Shown: positions 28,275 through 37,674 of the stretch, one piece after another
How the letters are laid out: each line of letters begins with the position of its first letter
Numbering within the stretch: position 1 is the first letter of the stretch
NCBI RefSeq assembly: GCF_030812295.1
Contig: NZ_JAUSSK010000003.1
Span: 558,001 to 622,000, forward strand
Reading direction: 5' to 3'
Source of the DNA: Luteibacter jiangsuensis
Lineage (GTDB): Bacteria > Pseudomonadota > Gammaproteobacteria > Xanthomonadales > Rhodanobacteraceae
Length of the DNA: 64,000 nucleotides
The notes under the pieces: generated by a model
The model's input: only the letters and a program-made list of their open reading frames with translations
Databases searched by the model: none
Told to the model about the DNA's origin: nothing
Translations under genes and position numbers: made by a program

Positions 28275-29023
28275 CGCTTCCTATTCCCGCCATCGACCTG
28301 CGTGACGGCAAGGTCGTCCGCCTTTTCCAGGGCGATTATGCGCAGCAGACAACCTTCGCCTTCGAGCCCGAAGCGCTGGCCGCACGTTACGCCGACGAAG
28401 GGGCCACGTGGTTGCACGTGGTCGACCTCGACGGTGCACGCACCGGTCGTTTCGAAAACCTCGCGACCATCGCCGGTATCGCCTCGGCGGGGCGACTGCG
28501 CGTGCAGGCCGGCGGTGGCATTCGCGATGAAGATGGCGTGCGCCGGCTGTTGGCGGCGGGAGCGCAGCGTGTGGTTGTCGGCAGCATGGCCATACGCGCG
28601 CCAGAGACGGTCGCAGGGTGGATCGATCGCTACGGTGCCGAGCGCATCGTCCTGGCGCTGGACACGCGTTTTCGCGATGGCGCATGGACATTGCCGAGCG
28701 CCGGCTGGACGGCCGATGAGACGCGTACGCTGGACGAACTCGTGCCCTGGTACGAAGCCGCCGGCGCACGTCACATCCTTTGCACCGACATCGACCGAGA
28801 TGGCACGATGACCGGCCCGAATGTGGCGCTGTATCGCCACCTCGCCGCGCTGGCGCCGTCGCTGGACGTGCAGGCCTCGGGCGGCGTGCGTTCGCTCGAC
28901 GATGTCGCTGGCCTCGCGTTGCAGGGTGTCGCGGGGGTCATCCTCGGCCGCGCCTTGCTGGAAGGCGCTTTCGTCTTGCCCGATGCGTTCGCTGTCGCAC
29001 AAAAGGCGAATGCATCATGCTGA
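28271..29023 (+). CDS. hisA: Phosphoribosylformimino-5-aminoimidazole carboxamide ribotide isomerase
   Basis: A 250-residue TIM-barrel isomerase. Its N-terminal strand [19 protein letters not shown] carries the catalytic Asp, and the opposite half-barrel has [16 protein letters not shown] with the second Asp. Phosphate-binding loops lie at QAGGGIRD and [10 protein letters not shown]. It overlaps hisH by 4 nt and hisF by 7 nt. Confidence 0.96.
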   Translation: MTLPIPAIDLRDGKVVRLFQGDYAQQTTFAFEPEALAARYADEGATWLHVVDLDGARTGRFENLATIAGIASAGRLRVQAGGGIRDEDGVRRLLAAGAQRVVVGSMAIRAPETVAGWIDRYGAERIVLALDTRFRDGAWTLPSAGWTADETRTLDELVPWYEAAGARHILCTDIDRDGTMTGPNVALYRHLAALAPSLDVQASGGVRSLDDVAGLALQGVAGVILGRALLEGAFVLPDAFAVAQKANASC

Positions 29024-29787
29024 ATCGTCGCATCGTTCCCTGTCTCGACGTACGCGACGGCCAGGTGGTGAAAGGCGTGCGCTTCCGCGATCACGTGGTG
29101 GTCGGCGAGATCGTCGAGCTGGCTCTGCGTTACCGCGACGAAGGCGCCGACGAACTGGTGTTCTATGACATCACCGCCAGTCCGGAAGGCCGCCGGGTCG
29201 ACCGTGACTGGGTGGAGCGGGTGGCGCGCGAAATCGATATCCCGTTCTGCGTGGCAGGCGGCATCCGCAGCGTCGTGGATGCGCGCGAGGTGCTGCATGC
29301 GGGCGCGGACAAGGTTTCCATCAATTCACCCGCGCTGGAGCGGCCGGCCCTGGTGGGCGAGATCGCCGACGCGTTCGGCGTGCAGTGTGTTGTCGTCGGC
29401 GTGGACAGCTTGCGTGACGACGATGGCCAATGGCGCGTGCGCCAATACACGGGCGACCCTTCGCGCACGAGGGCCTTGCGCAAGCGCACGCTGGATTGGA
29501 TCGAAGAGGTCCAACGGTTGGGGGCGGGCGAGATCGTGCTCAATTGCATGGGCACCGATGGCGTCCGTCGCGGCTACGACATCGAGCAGTTGAAGGCGGC
29601 GCGGGCGATCTGCCATGTGCCGCTGGTCGCCTCCGGTGGCGCGGGCACGCCGGAGCACTTCACCGAGGTGTTCCGTGACGCGGACGTCGATGCGGCGCTC
29701 GCGGCGAGCGTGTTCCACTCGGGTGATATCGGCATTCCCGCGCTCAAGCGCGACTTGCGTGCGCAAGGCATCGAGGTGAGGTTATGA
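29017..29787 (+). CDS. hisF: Imidazole glycerol phosphate synthase, cyclase subunit
   Basis: A 256-residue TIM barrel paired with HisH. The catalytic Asp residues lie in [16 protein letters not shown] and [14 protein letters not shown]. Phosphate loops are CVAGGIRSV and [11 protein letters not shown]. It makes imidazole glycerol phosphate and AICAR, the latter linking to purine synthesis. The start ATG at 29017 lies inside the hisA end. Confidence 0.97.
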   Translation: MLNRRIVPCLDVRDGQVVKGVRFRDHVVVGEIVELALRYRDEGADELVFYDITASPEGRRVDRDWVERVAREIDIPFCVAGGIRSVVDAREVLHAGADKVSINSPALERPALVGEIADAFGVQCVVVGVDSLRDDDGQWRVRQYTGDPSRTRALRKRTLDWIEEVQRLGAGEIVLNCMGTDGVRRGYDIEQLKAARAICHVPLVASGGAGTPEHFTEVFRDADVDAALAASVFHSGDIGIPALKRDLRAQGIEVRL

Positions 29788-30389
29788 GCGAGAGCGTCCC
29801 CGATTTCGCCAAGGGTGGCGGCCTGCTGCCGGCGATCGTGCAGCATGCGCGTACAGGCGAGGTACTGATGTTGGGCTACATGGACGAGGCCGCGCTGGCG
29901 AAGACCCGGGAACTCGGTCAGGTCACGTTCTTCAGCCGAAGCAAGCAGCGCTTGTGGACCAAGGGCGAAACATCGGGCGACACGCTGGCCCTGGTCGATG
30001 CACGACTCGATTGCGACGCGGACACGATCCTCGTGCGCGCCTTGCCGGCCGGGCCCACGTGTCATACCGGCACCACGAGCTGCTTTGGCGACGACGTCGC
30101 GCCGGCGCTGGGATTCCTTGCGGAACTGGATGCGCTGGTCGCGTCGCGACATGCGCAGCGGCCGGAAGGCAGCTACACGACCCGGCTGTTCGAGGGTGGC
30201 ATTCGCCGGATGGCGCAGAAGGTGGGGGAGGAGGGCGTCGAGACGGCGCTCGCCGCGATCGCCGAGGACGACGACGCGCTGATCGGCGAAGCCGCCGATC
30301 TCGTTTTCCACTTGATGGTGGTCCTGCGCGCGCGCGGCATAGGTTTCGACGCCGTGGCCGCGAAGCTGGCTTCGCGGCACGCGAGGTGA
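29784..30389 (+). CDS. hisIE: Bifunctional phosphoribosyl-AMP cyclohydrolase / phosphoribosyl-ATP pyrophosphatase
   Basis: A 201-residue HisI-HisE fusion. Residues about 1-115 are the cyclohydrolase: [31 protein letters not shown], and metal-site Asp and Cys residues in [11 protein letters not shown] and CHTGTTSCF. Residues 115-201 are the helical pyrophosphatase with [13 protein letters not shown] and [13 protein letters not shown]. It is the last gene of the operon and overlaps hisF by 4 nt. A stem-loop follows. Confidence 0.96.
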   Translation: MSESVPDFAKGGGLLPAIVQHARTGEVLMLGYMDEAALAKTRELGQVTFFSRSKQRLWTKGETSGDTLALVDARLDCDADTILVRALPAGPTCHTGTTSCFGDDVAPALGFLAELDALVASRHAQRPEGSYTTRLFEGGIRRMAQKVGEEGVETALAAIAEDDDALIGEAADLVFHLMVVLRARGIGFDAVAAKLASRHAR

Positions 30390-30408
30390 AACGGTCGGCT
30401 AACCGGGG

Positions 30409-30427
30409 AGCGGGAGGTTTTCCCGCT
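30409..30427 (+). terminator. Hairpin between convergent his operon and rluB
   Basis: Inverted repeat AGCGGGA / TCCCGCT around a five-base loop. There is no long T-run on either strand, and it touches the rluB stop codon. It may be a weak bidirectional terminator or an mRNA 3' end. Confidence 0.4.
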
Positions 30428-31956
30428 TAGCGGTTACCGCCGCGATTGCCGCCACTACCGCCACCGCCACGGTTGCCACCGCCGCCGCCCGGACGACCAC
30501 CACGGTTACCGCCCGGGCGCGGACCGCCACCGGCACGATTACCGCCGCCCTGGCCACCACCCGTGCGATTGCCACCGCCCGCCGGGCCACGGCCACGGTT
30601 GCCGCCACCATCGAAACGAGCGCCCGCCGGGGCACGATTGCCATCGGAACGTCCCGGGCCCGCCGCGCGGTTGCCTTCGGCACGGCCCTGGCCCATGGGC
30701 CGATTGCCGCCACCGGGGTTGCCGGGACGTCCACCCGGACGCGGACCGCGGTTGCCCGCGGCATTACCGGCCGCGTTGCCGCCACCGGTACGGCTGTCGC
30801 CCGCGAACCAGGTGCGGATCGACGGAAGTTCCTGGCCCGGTGCGACGCGGCGCGACTTGCGCGGGCCACCGGCGGCACCACCGCGCTCGGGACGCGCGAC
30901 ATTTCCGTTGACCTCGCGGCGCGGAGCGCCAGCCTGGCCGCCGCGACCACCACGGCCGCCGGCACCGCCACGTCCGCCGCGCGGGTTGTCGTCGCGCAGG
31001 CGATCGAAGGCGGTGAGTTCGCGGGCTTCGTCGTGACGTGCCGAACTCCATGCGCCCGTGGTGCGGGTATCCGGCTTGTATTCGGTGATGTGACGCGGGG
31101 CGCGGCGCTGGTGCACCACGGCGCTCAGCGTCAGCACGGGTGCCGGGGCGCCGAGTCCCGAGCGTTCGCGCAGTTCCTTGATCGCGGTGTCGTCCAGCGA
31201 TTCGCAATCGCCACGGCGCAGCGCGCGCGGCAGTTCGACCGTGCCGTAGCGGATGCGCTTCAGGCGGCTGACCAGGAAGCCCTGCGAATCCCACAGGCGA
31301 CGGACCTCGCGATTGCGACCCTCGCGGATGGTGACGCGGAACCAGCTATGGCTACCGCCACGGCTGATGGTGGCGATCTCGTCGAAGCGTGCGGGGCCGT
31401 CTTCCAGTTCCACGCCGGCCTTGAGCCGTTCGATGACCTCGTCGGGCACCTCGCCGTGCACGCGGCAAAGGTATTCACGCTCCAGACCGCTCTTCGGATG
31501 CATCAGCGCGTTGGCGAGTTCGCCATCGGTGGTGAGCAGGAGCAGGCCGGTGGTGTTGATGTCGAGGCGGCCCACGGCGACCCAGCGGGCGCCGCGCAGA
31601 CGCGGGAGCTGCTCGAACACGGTGGGGCGGCCTTCGGTGTCCTCGCGTGTGGTCACCACGCCTTCGGGCTTGTGGTAGACCAGCACTTCGGCGTCGTTGC
31701 GGTTGTCGGTGGCGACGACGAACTGCTTGCCGTCAAGCACCACGCGGTCACCGGCGTGGACGCTGGAGCCGATCGTGGCGACCGTGCCGTTGACCTCGAC
31801 CTCGCCGGCCTGGATGCGTTGTTCGAGCATCCGGCGCGAGCCGAGTCCGGCATTGGCGAGGACCTTGTGCAGGCGCTCCTCGAGCTGTTGGTTACTGTCG
31901 GCGGGGTTGTCGCCGCCGCGCTTAAGGGTGAGCAGGGATCGCTGTGGCGCGTTCAT
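30427..31956 (-). CDS. rluB: RluB-type 23S rRNA pseudouridine synthase with long Gly/Asn/Arg tail
   Basis: A 509-residue protein. An S4 RNA-binding domain lies at about 27-75 (LHKVLANAGLGSRRMLEQRI). The RsuA/RluB catalytic domain follows, with the nucleophile Asp in VAVGRLDINTTGLLLLTTDG and LEREYLCRVHG, to about residue 260. From about residue 310 to the end is a disordered tail of Gly, Asn, Arg and Pro with RGG-like and GGN repeats; E. coli RluB is only 291 residues. The enzyme modifies helix 89 of 23S rRNA. The start overlaps the scpB stop (ATGA). Confidence 0.92.
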   Translation of the reverse strand: MNAPQRSLLTLKRGGDNPADSNQQLEERLHKVLANAGLGSRRMLEQRIQAGEVEVNGTVATIGSSVHAGDRVVLDGKQFVVATDNRNDAEVLVYHKPEGVVTTREDTEGRPTVFEQLPRLRGARWVAVGRLDINTTGLLLLTTDGELANALMHPKSGLEREYLCRVHGEVPDEVIERLKAGVELEDGPARFDEIATISRGGSHSWFRVTIREGRNREVRRLWDSQGFLVSRLKRIRYGTVELPRALRRGDCESLDDTAIKELRERSGLGAPAPVLTLSAVVHQRRAPRHITEYKPDTRTTGAWSSARHDEARELTAFDRLRDDNPRGGRGGAGGRGGRGGQAGAPRREVNGNVARPERGGAAGGPRKSRRVAPGQELPSIRTWFAGDSRTGGGNAAGNAAGNRGPRPGGRPGNPGGGNRPMGQGRAEGNRAAGPGRSDGNRAPAGARFDGGGNRGRGPAGGGNRTGGGQGGGNRAGGGPRPGGNRGGRPGGGGGNRGGGGSGGNRGGNR

Positions 31957-32729
31957 GCGCGTGACTCCTCGGTATCTTTCTCGGCGTCGTCGTCTTCGGC
32001 GTCGCCTACGGGGTTCTCTGCCTCGTCGGCAGTGGGGGAAGCCGCGGCGACATCGTCGCCGGCAGGCAGCTGGTTCGCGACCTCGATCTCGTCGCCCTCG
32101 ATGGGCGCGGTCTCGGTAGCGGTGTTCGTATCGTCCGGCATCGCGGCGTGGGCGGACGCGGGTATCGCGTCACCCTCGAAGCGCATCTGCGGATTGAGTT
32201 CCTCGAGGTCGCGGATTTCGGACAGTGGGGGCAGGGCGTCCAGCGACTTGAGGTTGAAGTAGTCGAGGAATCCGCGCGTGGTGCCGAACAGGGCGGGCTT
32301 GCCCGGAACGTCGCGATGGCCCACGACGCGGATCCATTCGCGTTCCTCGAGCGTCTTGATGATGTTCGATGAGACCACCACGCCGCGGATCTGTTCGATC
32401 TCCGGACGAGTGATCGGCTGGCGGTAGGCGATCAGGGCCAGCGTCTCGAGCAGGGCGCGCGAATAGCGGCTCGGCTTTTCCGCCCACATCCGCGAGACCC
32501 AGGGGTGCACGTCGCGACGGACCTGATAGCGCCAGCCGGAGGCGACCTCGACCAGTTCCACGCCGCGTCCTTCGCAGTCCACGGCGAGCGACGCCAGGGC
32601 GGCCGTGAGTTCGTCCGTGCCGATGCCGTCTTCCTCGCCGAAAATCGCCTTCAACTGCGCGATCGTCATCGGCTGGGTCGACGCCAGGAGCGCCGCTTCC
32701 ACGATGGGTTTGAGTTGTTCGGGTTGCAT
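31953..32729 (-). CDS. scpB: Segregation and condensation protein B
   Basis: A 258-residue ScpB. It begins with the winged-helix signature LKPIVEAALLASTQPMTIAQL, has LLETLALIAYRQPITRPEIEQIRGV, and includes EREWIRVVGHRDVPGKPALFGTT. The C-terminal 80 residues are an acidic, low-complexity tail absent in short ScpB proteins. With ScpA it forms the kleisin/kite part of bacterial condensin. It is 100 bp downstream of scpA. Confidence 0.94.
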   Translation of the reverse strand: MQPEQLKPIVEAALLASTQPMTIAQLKAIFGEEDGIGTDELTAALASLAVDCEGRGVELVEVASGWRYQVRRDVHPWVSRMWAEKPSRYSRALLETLALIAYRQPITRPEIEQIRGVVVSSNIIKTLEEREWIRVVGHRDVPGKPALFGTTRGFLDYFNLKSLDALPPLSEIRDLEELNPQMRFEGDAIPASAHAAMPDDTNTATETAPIEGDEIEVANQLPAGDDVAAASPTADEAENPVGDAEDDDAEKDTEESRA

Positions 32730-32829
32730 AGGCCTTGGGGTGTACCGCGCCTTTCACGCGCGGATGGGTTCGTGCACGGGAGCGGCCGCTCGTGCGACGC
32801 CCCCCGGTTCGTGGCCCTTTGGAGGGCCT

Positions 32830-33714
32830 TCAGGCGAGCGCTTCCTCGGGCTCGGCCTCCATCTGTACCTTCGTCTTCAGGTAGATCGGCCCCAGGGCTT
32901 CTTCCTGGACGATTTCCACGAGCATTTCCTTCGCGAGTTCCAGCATGGCGAGGAAGGTGACCACGACGCCCAGCCGTCCCTCGTTGATGTCGAACAGCGT
33001 TTCGAAGCGGTGGAACCCACCACCCTCGCTGAGGGTCTGGAGCAGGTCGCCCATGCGCTGGCGCACGCTGAGCGGTTCGCGCTGGATCGCGTGGTGCGTG
33101 AACAGATCGGCGCGGGTGAGCACGTCCTTGAGCGCGAGCAGGAGCTCCTTGAGGTCCAGCGGTGGCGGCACGCGTACCACGTTGTGCTCGCCGACGAAGG
33201 CGTGGACCACGGTGGTGTCGCGTTCCAGGCGCGGCAACTCGTCGATGTCCGCCGCGGCCCGCTTGAAACGTTCGTATTCTTGCAGGCGACGGACGAGTTC
33301 GGCGCGGGGATCCTCCTCGACGCCTTCCTCGGCCGGCGGCCGCGGCAGCAGCAACCTGGACTTGATCTCCGCGAGGATCGCGGCCATCAGCAGGTATTCC
33401 GCCGCGAGCTCCAGGCGCATCACCTCGCGCATCATGTCGATGTAGTCCATGTACTGCCGGGTGATTTCGGCCACGGGGATGTCGAGGATGTCGAGGTTTT
33501 GCCGGCGGATCAGGTACAGCAACAGGTCAAGTGGACCTTCGAACGATTCGAGGATGACTTCGAGCGCGTCCGGCGGGATGTACAGGTCCTGGGGCATTTG
33601 CAGCACCGGCTGCCCGCGCACAAGCGCGAGAGGCATTTCCTGCTGCTGCGGGATGCCCGCGAAGGCACCCTGGGTTTTTTCGACCACCTGGACTTCGGTT
33701 GTCTCGTTAGTCAT
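32830..33714 (-). CDS. scpA: Segregation and condensation protein A
   Basis: A kleisin of about 294 residues. The N-terminal SMC-binding signature is FEGPLDLLLYLIRRQNLDILDIPVAEIT, followed by YLLMAAILAEIKSRLLLPR and a C-terminal winged helix (VVTFLAMLELAKEMLVEI). An acidic/Pro linker lies between. The ATG at 33714 is used; a GTG two codons further upstream (33720) is possible. It links SMC heads in chromosome condensation. Confidence 0.94.
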   Translation of the reverse strand: MTNETTEVQVVEKTQGAFAGIPQQQEMPLALVRGQPVLQMPQDLYIPPDALEVILESFEGPLDLLLYLIRRQNLDILDIPVAEITRQYMDYIDMMREVMRLELAAEYLLMAAILAEIKSRLLLPRPPAEEGVEEDPRAELVRRLQEYERFKRAAADIDELPRLERDTTVVHAFVGEHNVVRVPPPLDLKELLLALKDVLTRADLFTHHAIQREPLSVRQRMGDLLQTLSEGGGFHRFETLFDINEGRLGVVVTFLAMLELAKEMLVEIVQEEALGPIYLKTKVQMEAEPEEALA

Positions 33715-34030
33715 CGGCACACGTCAGAAGGGCCGCGAGTGCGACCGGGAACGCAACAATCGATGCCGTCCGGCGGCTACACCGCCACCTCGCCCGGCAT
33801 GCCACGCATCGTCGCCGACGAGCGAAAGGCATGGCCGCTGGACACCCCAGGAGGGTCACCGTCTGTGAAGGAACGTCGGGAGCAGAGCGCGACCGGTCCT
33901 CGACCACGGACCGGTGGGGGCGCGACGCCCGAATAAGTTCACCCGATTGAGATACAGGGTATCGCCTGTGCCCGCCCAAGTCCAGCAGGCGGGCAGCCGG
34001 TCGCTACGACGTTGCGGCACAATAGGTGTC
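33715..34030. other. Intergenic region between divergent scpA and dinB
   Basis: About 316 bp with no gene I can support. It must carry the scpA (minus) and dinB (plus) promoters. An 8-bp inverted repeat ACCGGTCC / GGACCGGT is seen at 33892-33915. I see no clear LexA box. Confidence 0.4.
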
Positions 34031-35218
34031 ATGCAGCCGGGCCAGCGCGCAATCATCCACGTCGACATGGACGCTTTCTACGCGTCCGTGGAGGAGTTGG
34101 ACGACCCCTCCCTGGCCGGAAAGCCGGTCATCGTGGCAGGCCTGGGTCGACGCGGCGTGGTGTCCACGGCCAACTACGAAGCGCGCAAATACGGGGTCCG
34201 TTCGGCCATGGCCACCTCGGAGGCCCGCCGCCGCTGCCCTGGCGGCATCTATATCTTCCCCCGGCACGCGCGCTACCAGGAAATCTCGAACGTGGTCTTC
34301 GGGGTATTCGCCGAGGTCACGCCCATGATCGAAGGGCTGTCGCTCGACGAGGCCTTCCTCGACGTCACGGCCAGCCTTCGCCTTTTTTCCTCGATCGAGG
34401 CCATCGGCCGCCGGGTGAAGGAGGGCATTCGTGAGCGTACGGGGCTGAATGCCTCCGTGGGCATGGCGCATAACAAACTCCTGGCCAAGCTGGCCAGCGA
34501 GTTGTCCAAGCCGAATGGCTTCCTGCGCATCGCGCCGGACGAGGTACGCGGCTACCTCGATCCGCTGCCCGTGGGCCGCATGTGGACCGTGGGCAAGGTG
34601 GCCGAGGAGTCCCTGCAGAAGGTCGGCATCCGCACCATCGGCGATCTGGTCCGGGCCGATGCCTGGCGACTGAACAAGGCGGTGGGGGAACGCCACGCCG
34701 CCCAGCTGCGGGAGCTATGCCGCGGGGAGGATCGCCGGCCGGTGGTAACCGACGCGCCCGAGGTCTCCATCGGTTCTGAATGGACCTTCGAGTACGACGT
34801 CGAGGAACTGCCCATCGCCGAGGCCTGGTTATTGCGCCAATGTGAGCGCGTGGGTGCGCGGGCAAGGGCGCGCGGACTGGATGCGCGCACGGTATCGGTG
34901 AAATTGCGTGAACCGCCCTTCCTGACCCATAGCCGTCAGGCACAGTTGCCCGTTCCCGGCAACGCGACGGCCGATATCCATGCGGTGGCACGACGCTTGC
35001 TTCAGGTTTGGTGGAGCCAGCACCCCCGGCCACGGCTTCGCCTGCTTGGCGTGACGTTGTCCGGTTTCGATGCCCGGCACGGCGACGAGCAGCAGGACAT
35101 GTTCGCGGCGCCGGCGCCGGACAAGCGTTCCGACGGTGTGCAGGACCTGATCAACGGGCGCTTCGGTGCCGGGGCCCTGGTTCGCGCGGGAGTGCTCAAG
35201 ACCCGCGGCAGCGAGTGA
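34031..35218 (+). CDS. dinB: DNA polymerase IV (Y-family)
   Basis: A 395-residue DinB. Catalytic motifs are HVDMDAFYASVE (metal Asp), RPHARY-type fingers (IYIFPRHARYQE) and LSLDEAFLDVT (Asp-Glu pair), with helix-hairpin-helix near VGRMWTVGKVAEESLQKVG and a little-finger domain from about 235. A beta-clamp motif QQDMF sits at residues 354-358, about 37 residues before the end instead of at the extreme C-terminus. It performs translesion synthesis. The ATG at 34031 follows AGGTGTC. Confidence 0.95.
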   Translation: MQPGQRAIIHVDMDAFYASVEELDDPSLAGKPVIVAGLGRRGVVSTANYEARKYGVRSAMATSEARRRCPGGIYIFPRHARYQEISNVVFGVFAEVTPMIEGLSLDEAFLDVTASLRLFSSIEAIGRRVKEGIRERTGLNASVGMAHNKLLAKLASELSKPNGFLRIAPDEVRGYLDPLPVGRMWTVGKVAEESLQKVGIRTIGDLVRADAWRLNKAVGERHAAQLRELCRGEDRRPVVTDAPEVSIGSEWTFEYDVEELPIAEAWLLRQCERVGARARARGLDARTVSVKLREPPFLTHSRQAQLPVPGNATADIHAVARRLLQVWWSQHPRPRLRLLGVTLSGFDARHGDEQQDMFAAPAPDKRSDGVQDLINGRFGAGALVRAGVLKTRGSE

Positions 35219-35301
35219 GTGCGGCAGGATGGCGGACGGAACCTCGGACTGCGCTAATGTGTCCGTTTGTGACACGGAATGTAAGTGAACGAGGTGCGGT
35301 C

Positions 35302-35709
35302 ATGCCGGTCGCTACGGACAAGGACGCAATATCGGGATGGGTGGAGAAGCTGATGTCGAATGACAAGGAAGATTCGCACACGCGCTATCGCCATGCGCGC
35401 ATGAGGGTGCAAACCGCGGTGCTGATGAGCCGCGGCGGCGAAGCGCACCCGACGGACCTGGTCGATATATCGGCCACGGGCACCCTTCTGCGCCGTCCGC
35501 CCGGCTGGCGCGGCGAAGTGGGGCAGACCTGGATCCTGGACATGATCTTCGGCCACGACCTGCACATCCATCTGGAAGCCTCGGTGGCCCGCGTATCCGC
35601 GCGGCAGATCGGCATGGAGTACACCCTCATCCCCGAGGACAAGCAGGCGTCGCTATGGGAGTTGCTGGGAGGCTACGCCGACACGCTCGAGGCCTGGCAG
35701 GACGACTGA
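35302..35709 (+). CDS. PilZ-like domain protein
   Basis: A 135-residue protein; the ATG at 35302 follows GAGG by 8 nt. Residues about 25-120 look like a PilZ barrel: an Arg-rich N-terminal stretch (TRYRHARMRV) followed by the DISATGTLL motif of the D/N-x-S-x-x-G type. PilZ domains bind cyclic di-GMP. The Arg spacing here does not match RxxxR exactly, so nucleotide binding is uncertain. No signal peptide or membrane segment is seen. It is isolated between dinB and a REP-like element. Confidence 0.68.
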   Translation: MPVATDKDAISGWVEKLMSNDKEDSHTRYRHARMRVQTAVLMSRGGEAHPTDLVDISATGTLLRRPPGWRGEVGQTWILDMIFGHDLHIHLEASVARVSARQIGMEYTLIPEDKQASLWELLGGYADTLEAWQDD

Positions 35710-35768
35710 GCGAGGCGGGATCGCCACCGCACTCACCGAGCTCGCAGAGAACTCTGGCAGGAAACTGT

Positions 35769-35852
35769 GGTGGGAGCCGACCTTGTCGGCGATCCCGCGG
35801 CAGCGGGCCAGCTCATGGCAAGCACCCATCGCCGACAGGGTCGGCTCCCACC
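35769..35852. repeat. REP-like palindromic doublet, copy 1
   Basis: 84 bp bounded by GGTGGGAGCCGACC and its inverted partner GGTCGGCTCCCACC, each followed inward by TGTCGGCGAT or its complement. The inner spacer reads CCCGCGGCAGCGGGCCAG and continues to AGCACCC. It ends exactly at the fadD stop codon. The same 84-bp unit occurs inverted at 42150-42233. Confidence 0.88.
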
Positions 35853-37550
35853 TTAAGCAGCGGTCGGACGCGTCTTCTTCCGTTCCTCGTCGCGAAGTTC
35901 GCGGCGGAGGATCTTGCCGACGTTGGTCTTGGGCAGGGCGTCGCGGAACTCGATCTGCTTCGGACGCTTGTAGCCGGTGAGGTTCTCCCGGCAGTACTCC
36001 TTCAGCGCCTCGACGGTCAGCGAGGGATCCTTGCGCACGACGAACAGCTTCACGACCTCGCCCGAATGCTCGTCGTCGATACCGACCGCCGCGACCTCGC
36101 CCACGCCGGGGTGGCGCATGACGATGTCCTCGATCTCGTTCGGATACACGTTGAAACCGGAGACCAGGATCATGTCCTTCTTACGGTCGACGATGAAGGC
36201 TTGGCCGGTCTCGTCCATGCGGGCGATGTCGCCGGTGCGCAGCCAGCCGTCCGCATCGAGCACCTTGGCTGTTTCTTCCGGTTGCTGCCAATAACCCTTC
36301 ATCACCTGCGGACCGCGGATGCAGAGCTCGCCGACTTCGCCGAGGGGGAGGACCTTGCCTTCCTCGTCGCGGATCTGGGCGTCGGTACCCGGGATGGGAT
36401 ACCCGATCGAGCCGGTGTAGTCCTTGATGTCGACGCGATTGGCGAACGCGACCGGCGAGGTTTCGGTGAGGCCGTAGCCCTCGATGATGGGGTGGCCGGT
36501 GACCTTCTTCCAGCGTTCGGCCACGGCCCGCTGCAGCGCCATGCCGCCAGCCATGGAAAGGTGCAGGTGCGAGAAGTCGACCTGGTCGAACCCCGGGGTG
36601 TTCAGCAGGCCGTTGAACAGCGTATTGACGCCGGTGATGGCCGTGAACTTCGTCTTCTGCAACTCTTTCACGAAGCCGCGCATGTCGCGAGGATTGGTGA
36701 TCAGGTGGTTGAGGCCGCCAAGGCTGGTGAAGATCAGGCAATTCACCGTCAGCGAGAAGATATGGTACAGCGGCAGCGCCGTGATGACCGTTTCCTCACC
36801 CAGCGTGGCGTGGCCCGCGACCCATGGGCGGGTCTGCAGCATGTTCGCGATCATGTTGCGATGGGTGAGCATCGCGCCCTTCGCCACGCCGGTGGTGCCG
36901 CCGGTGTACTGCAGGAAGGCGATGTCGTCATGGCCGATCTCCACCGTGGGCAGCGGATGCGCCTTGCCACGGGCGAGCGCGTCGTGGAAACGCACGGCCT
37001 GCGGCAGCTTGAACGGCGGCACTTCCTTGCGCAGCGTCTTCACCACGAAGTTGATGATGTTGCCCTTCGGGAAGCCGACCATGTCGCCGACGGCCGTGGT
37101 GATGACATGGCGTACGTGGGTGCCTTCCACGGCCTGTTGCGCCGTGGCGGCGAAATTGTCCAGAACCAGCAGCGCCTGCGCACCCGAGTCTTCCAGTTGG
37201 TGATGCAGTTCGCGCGTCGTGTATAGCGGATTCGTGTTTACTACGGTGAGGCCGAGGCGCAGCGCGCCGAACAGGGCGATCGGGTATTGCAGCAGGTTCG
37301 GCAGCATGATCGCCAGGCGGTCGCCCTTCTTCAGGCCGAGTTCGCCGGAGAGGTAGCCCGCGAAGGCGCGCGAGAGTTCGTCGACCTGGCCGTAGTTCAG
37401 CACCTTGCCGAAGTTCGCGAACGCCGGGCGGTCACGAAATTTCTTAAAGGAGTCTTCGAAGACGGCCGCCACGGAGCGGTACGCGTTGACGTCGATGTCG
37501 GCGGGAATGCCGGCCGGGTAGTGGTCGAGCCACGGACGCTCAATGCTCAT
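35853..37550 (-). CDS. fadD: Long-chain fatty acid--CoA ligase
   Basis: A 565-residue ANL-superfamily enzyme. The AMP-binding P-loop is YTGGTTGVAKGAMLTH; further motifs are GYGLTETSPV, GWLRTGDIA, and the C-terminal lysine region ALPKTNVGKILRREL. The start MSIERPWLDHYPAGIP is typical of proteobacterial FadD; ATG at 37550. It activates exogenous fatty acids to acyl-CoA for beta-oxidation or membrane lipids, and in Xanthomonadales related ligases (RpfB) also process DSF signal precursors. No rpf genes are adjacent, so the general role is preferred. Confidence 0.93.
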   Translation of the reverse strand: MSIERPWLDHYPAGIPADIDVNAYRSVAAVFEDSFKKFRDRPAFANFGKVLNYGQVDELSRAFAGYLSGELGLKKGDRLAIMLPNLLQYPIALFGALRLGLTVVNTNPLYTTRELHHQLEDSGAQALLVLDNFAATAQQAVEGTHVRHVITTAVGDMVGFPKGNIINFVVKTLRKEVPPFKLPQAVRFHDALARGKAHPLPTVEIGHDDIAFLQYTGGTTGVAKGAMLTHRNMIANMLQTRPWVAGHATLGEETVITALPLYHIFSLTVNCLIFTSLGGLNHLITNPRDMRGFVKELQKTKFTAITGVNTLFNGLLNTPGFDQVDFSHLHLSMAGGMALQRAVAERWKKVTGHPIIEGYGLTETSPVAFANRVDIKDYTGSIGYPIPGTDAQIRDEEGKVLPLGEVGELCIRGPQVMKGYWQQPEETAKVLDADGWLRTGDIARMDETGQAFIVDRKKDMILVSGFNVYPNEIEDIVMRHPGVGEVAAVGIDDEHSGEVVKLFVVRKDPSLTVEALKEYCRENLTGYKRPKQIEFRDALPKTNVGKILRRELRDEERKKTRPTAA

Positions 37551-37674
37551 GAATCGGACGAACTCCAGGAAGTGACGGATGCACGGCGCACCGCCATAAG
37601 GCCGTGGCATTGGAGCATACGCCCGCGTATAGCGGCAAGCCGCATTGCAGCGCGTTTGACGGGGAGAAAGCACG

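Noticed and set aside
30430-31000. Possible short tandem repeats or CRISPR-like array
   Set aside because: The repeats are codon-level GGN/CGN low complexity within rluB, without fixed-length repeats and spacers.
30446-31036. Pro/Arg-rich plus-strand frame
   Set aside because: It is the complement of the Gly/Asn/Arg tail of rluB (GGN codons read as Pro/Leu).
35853-37550. Assignment of fadD as rpfB of a DSF quorum-sensing cluster
   Set aside because: No rpfF, rpfC or rpfG gene is adjacent, so only general acyl-CoA ligase function is supported.
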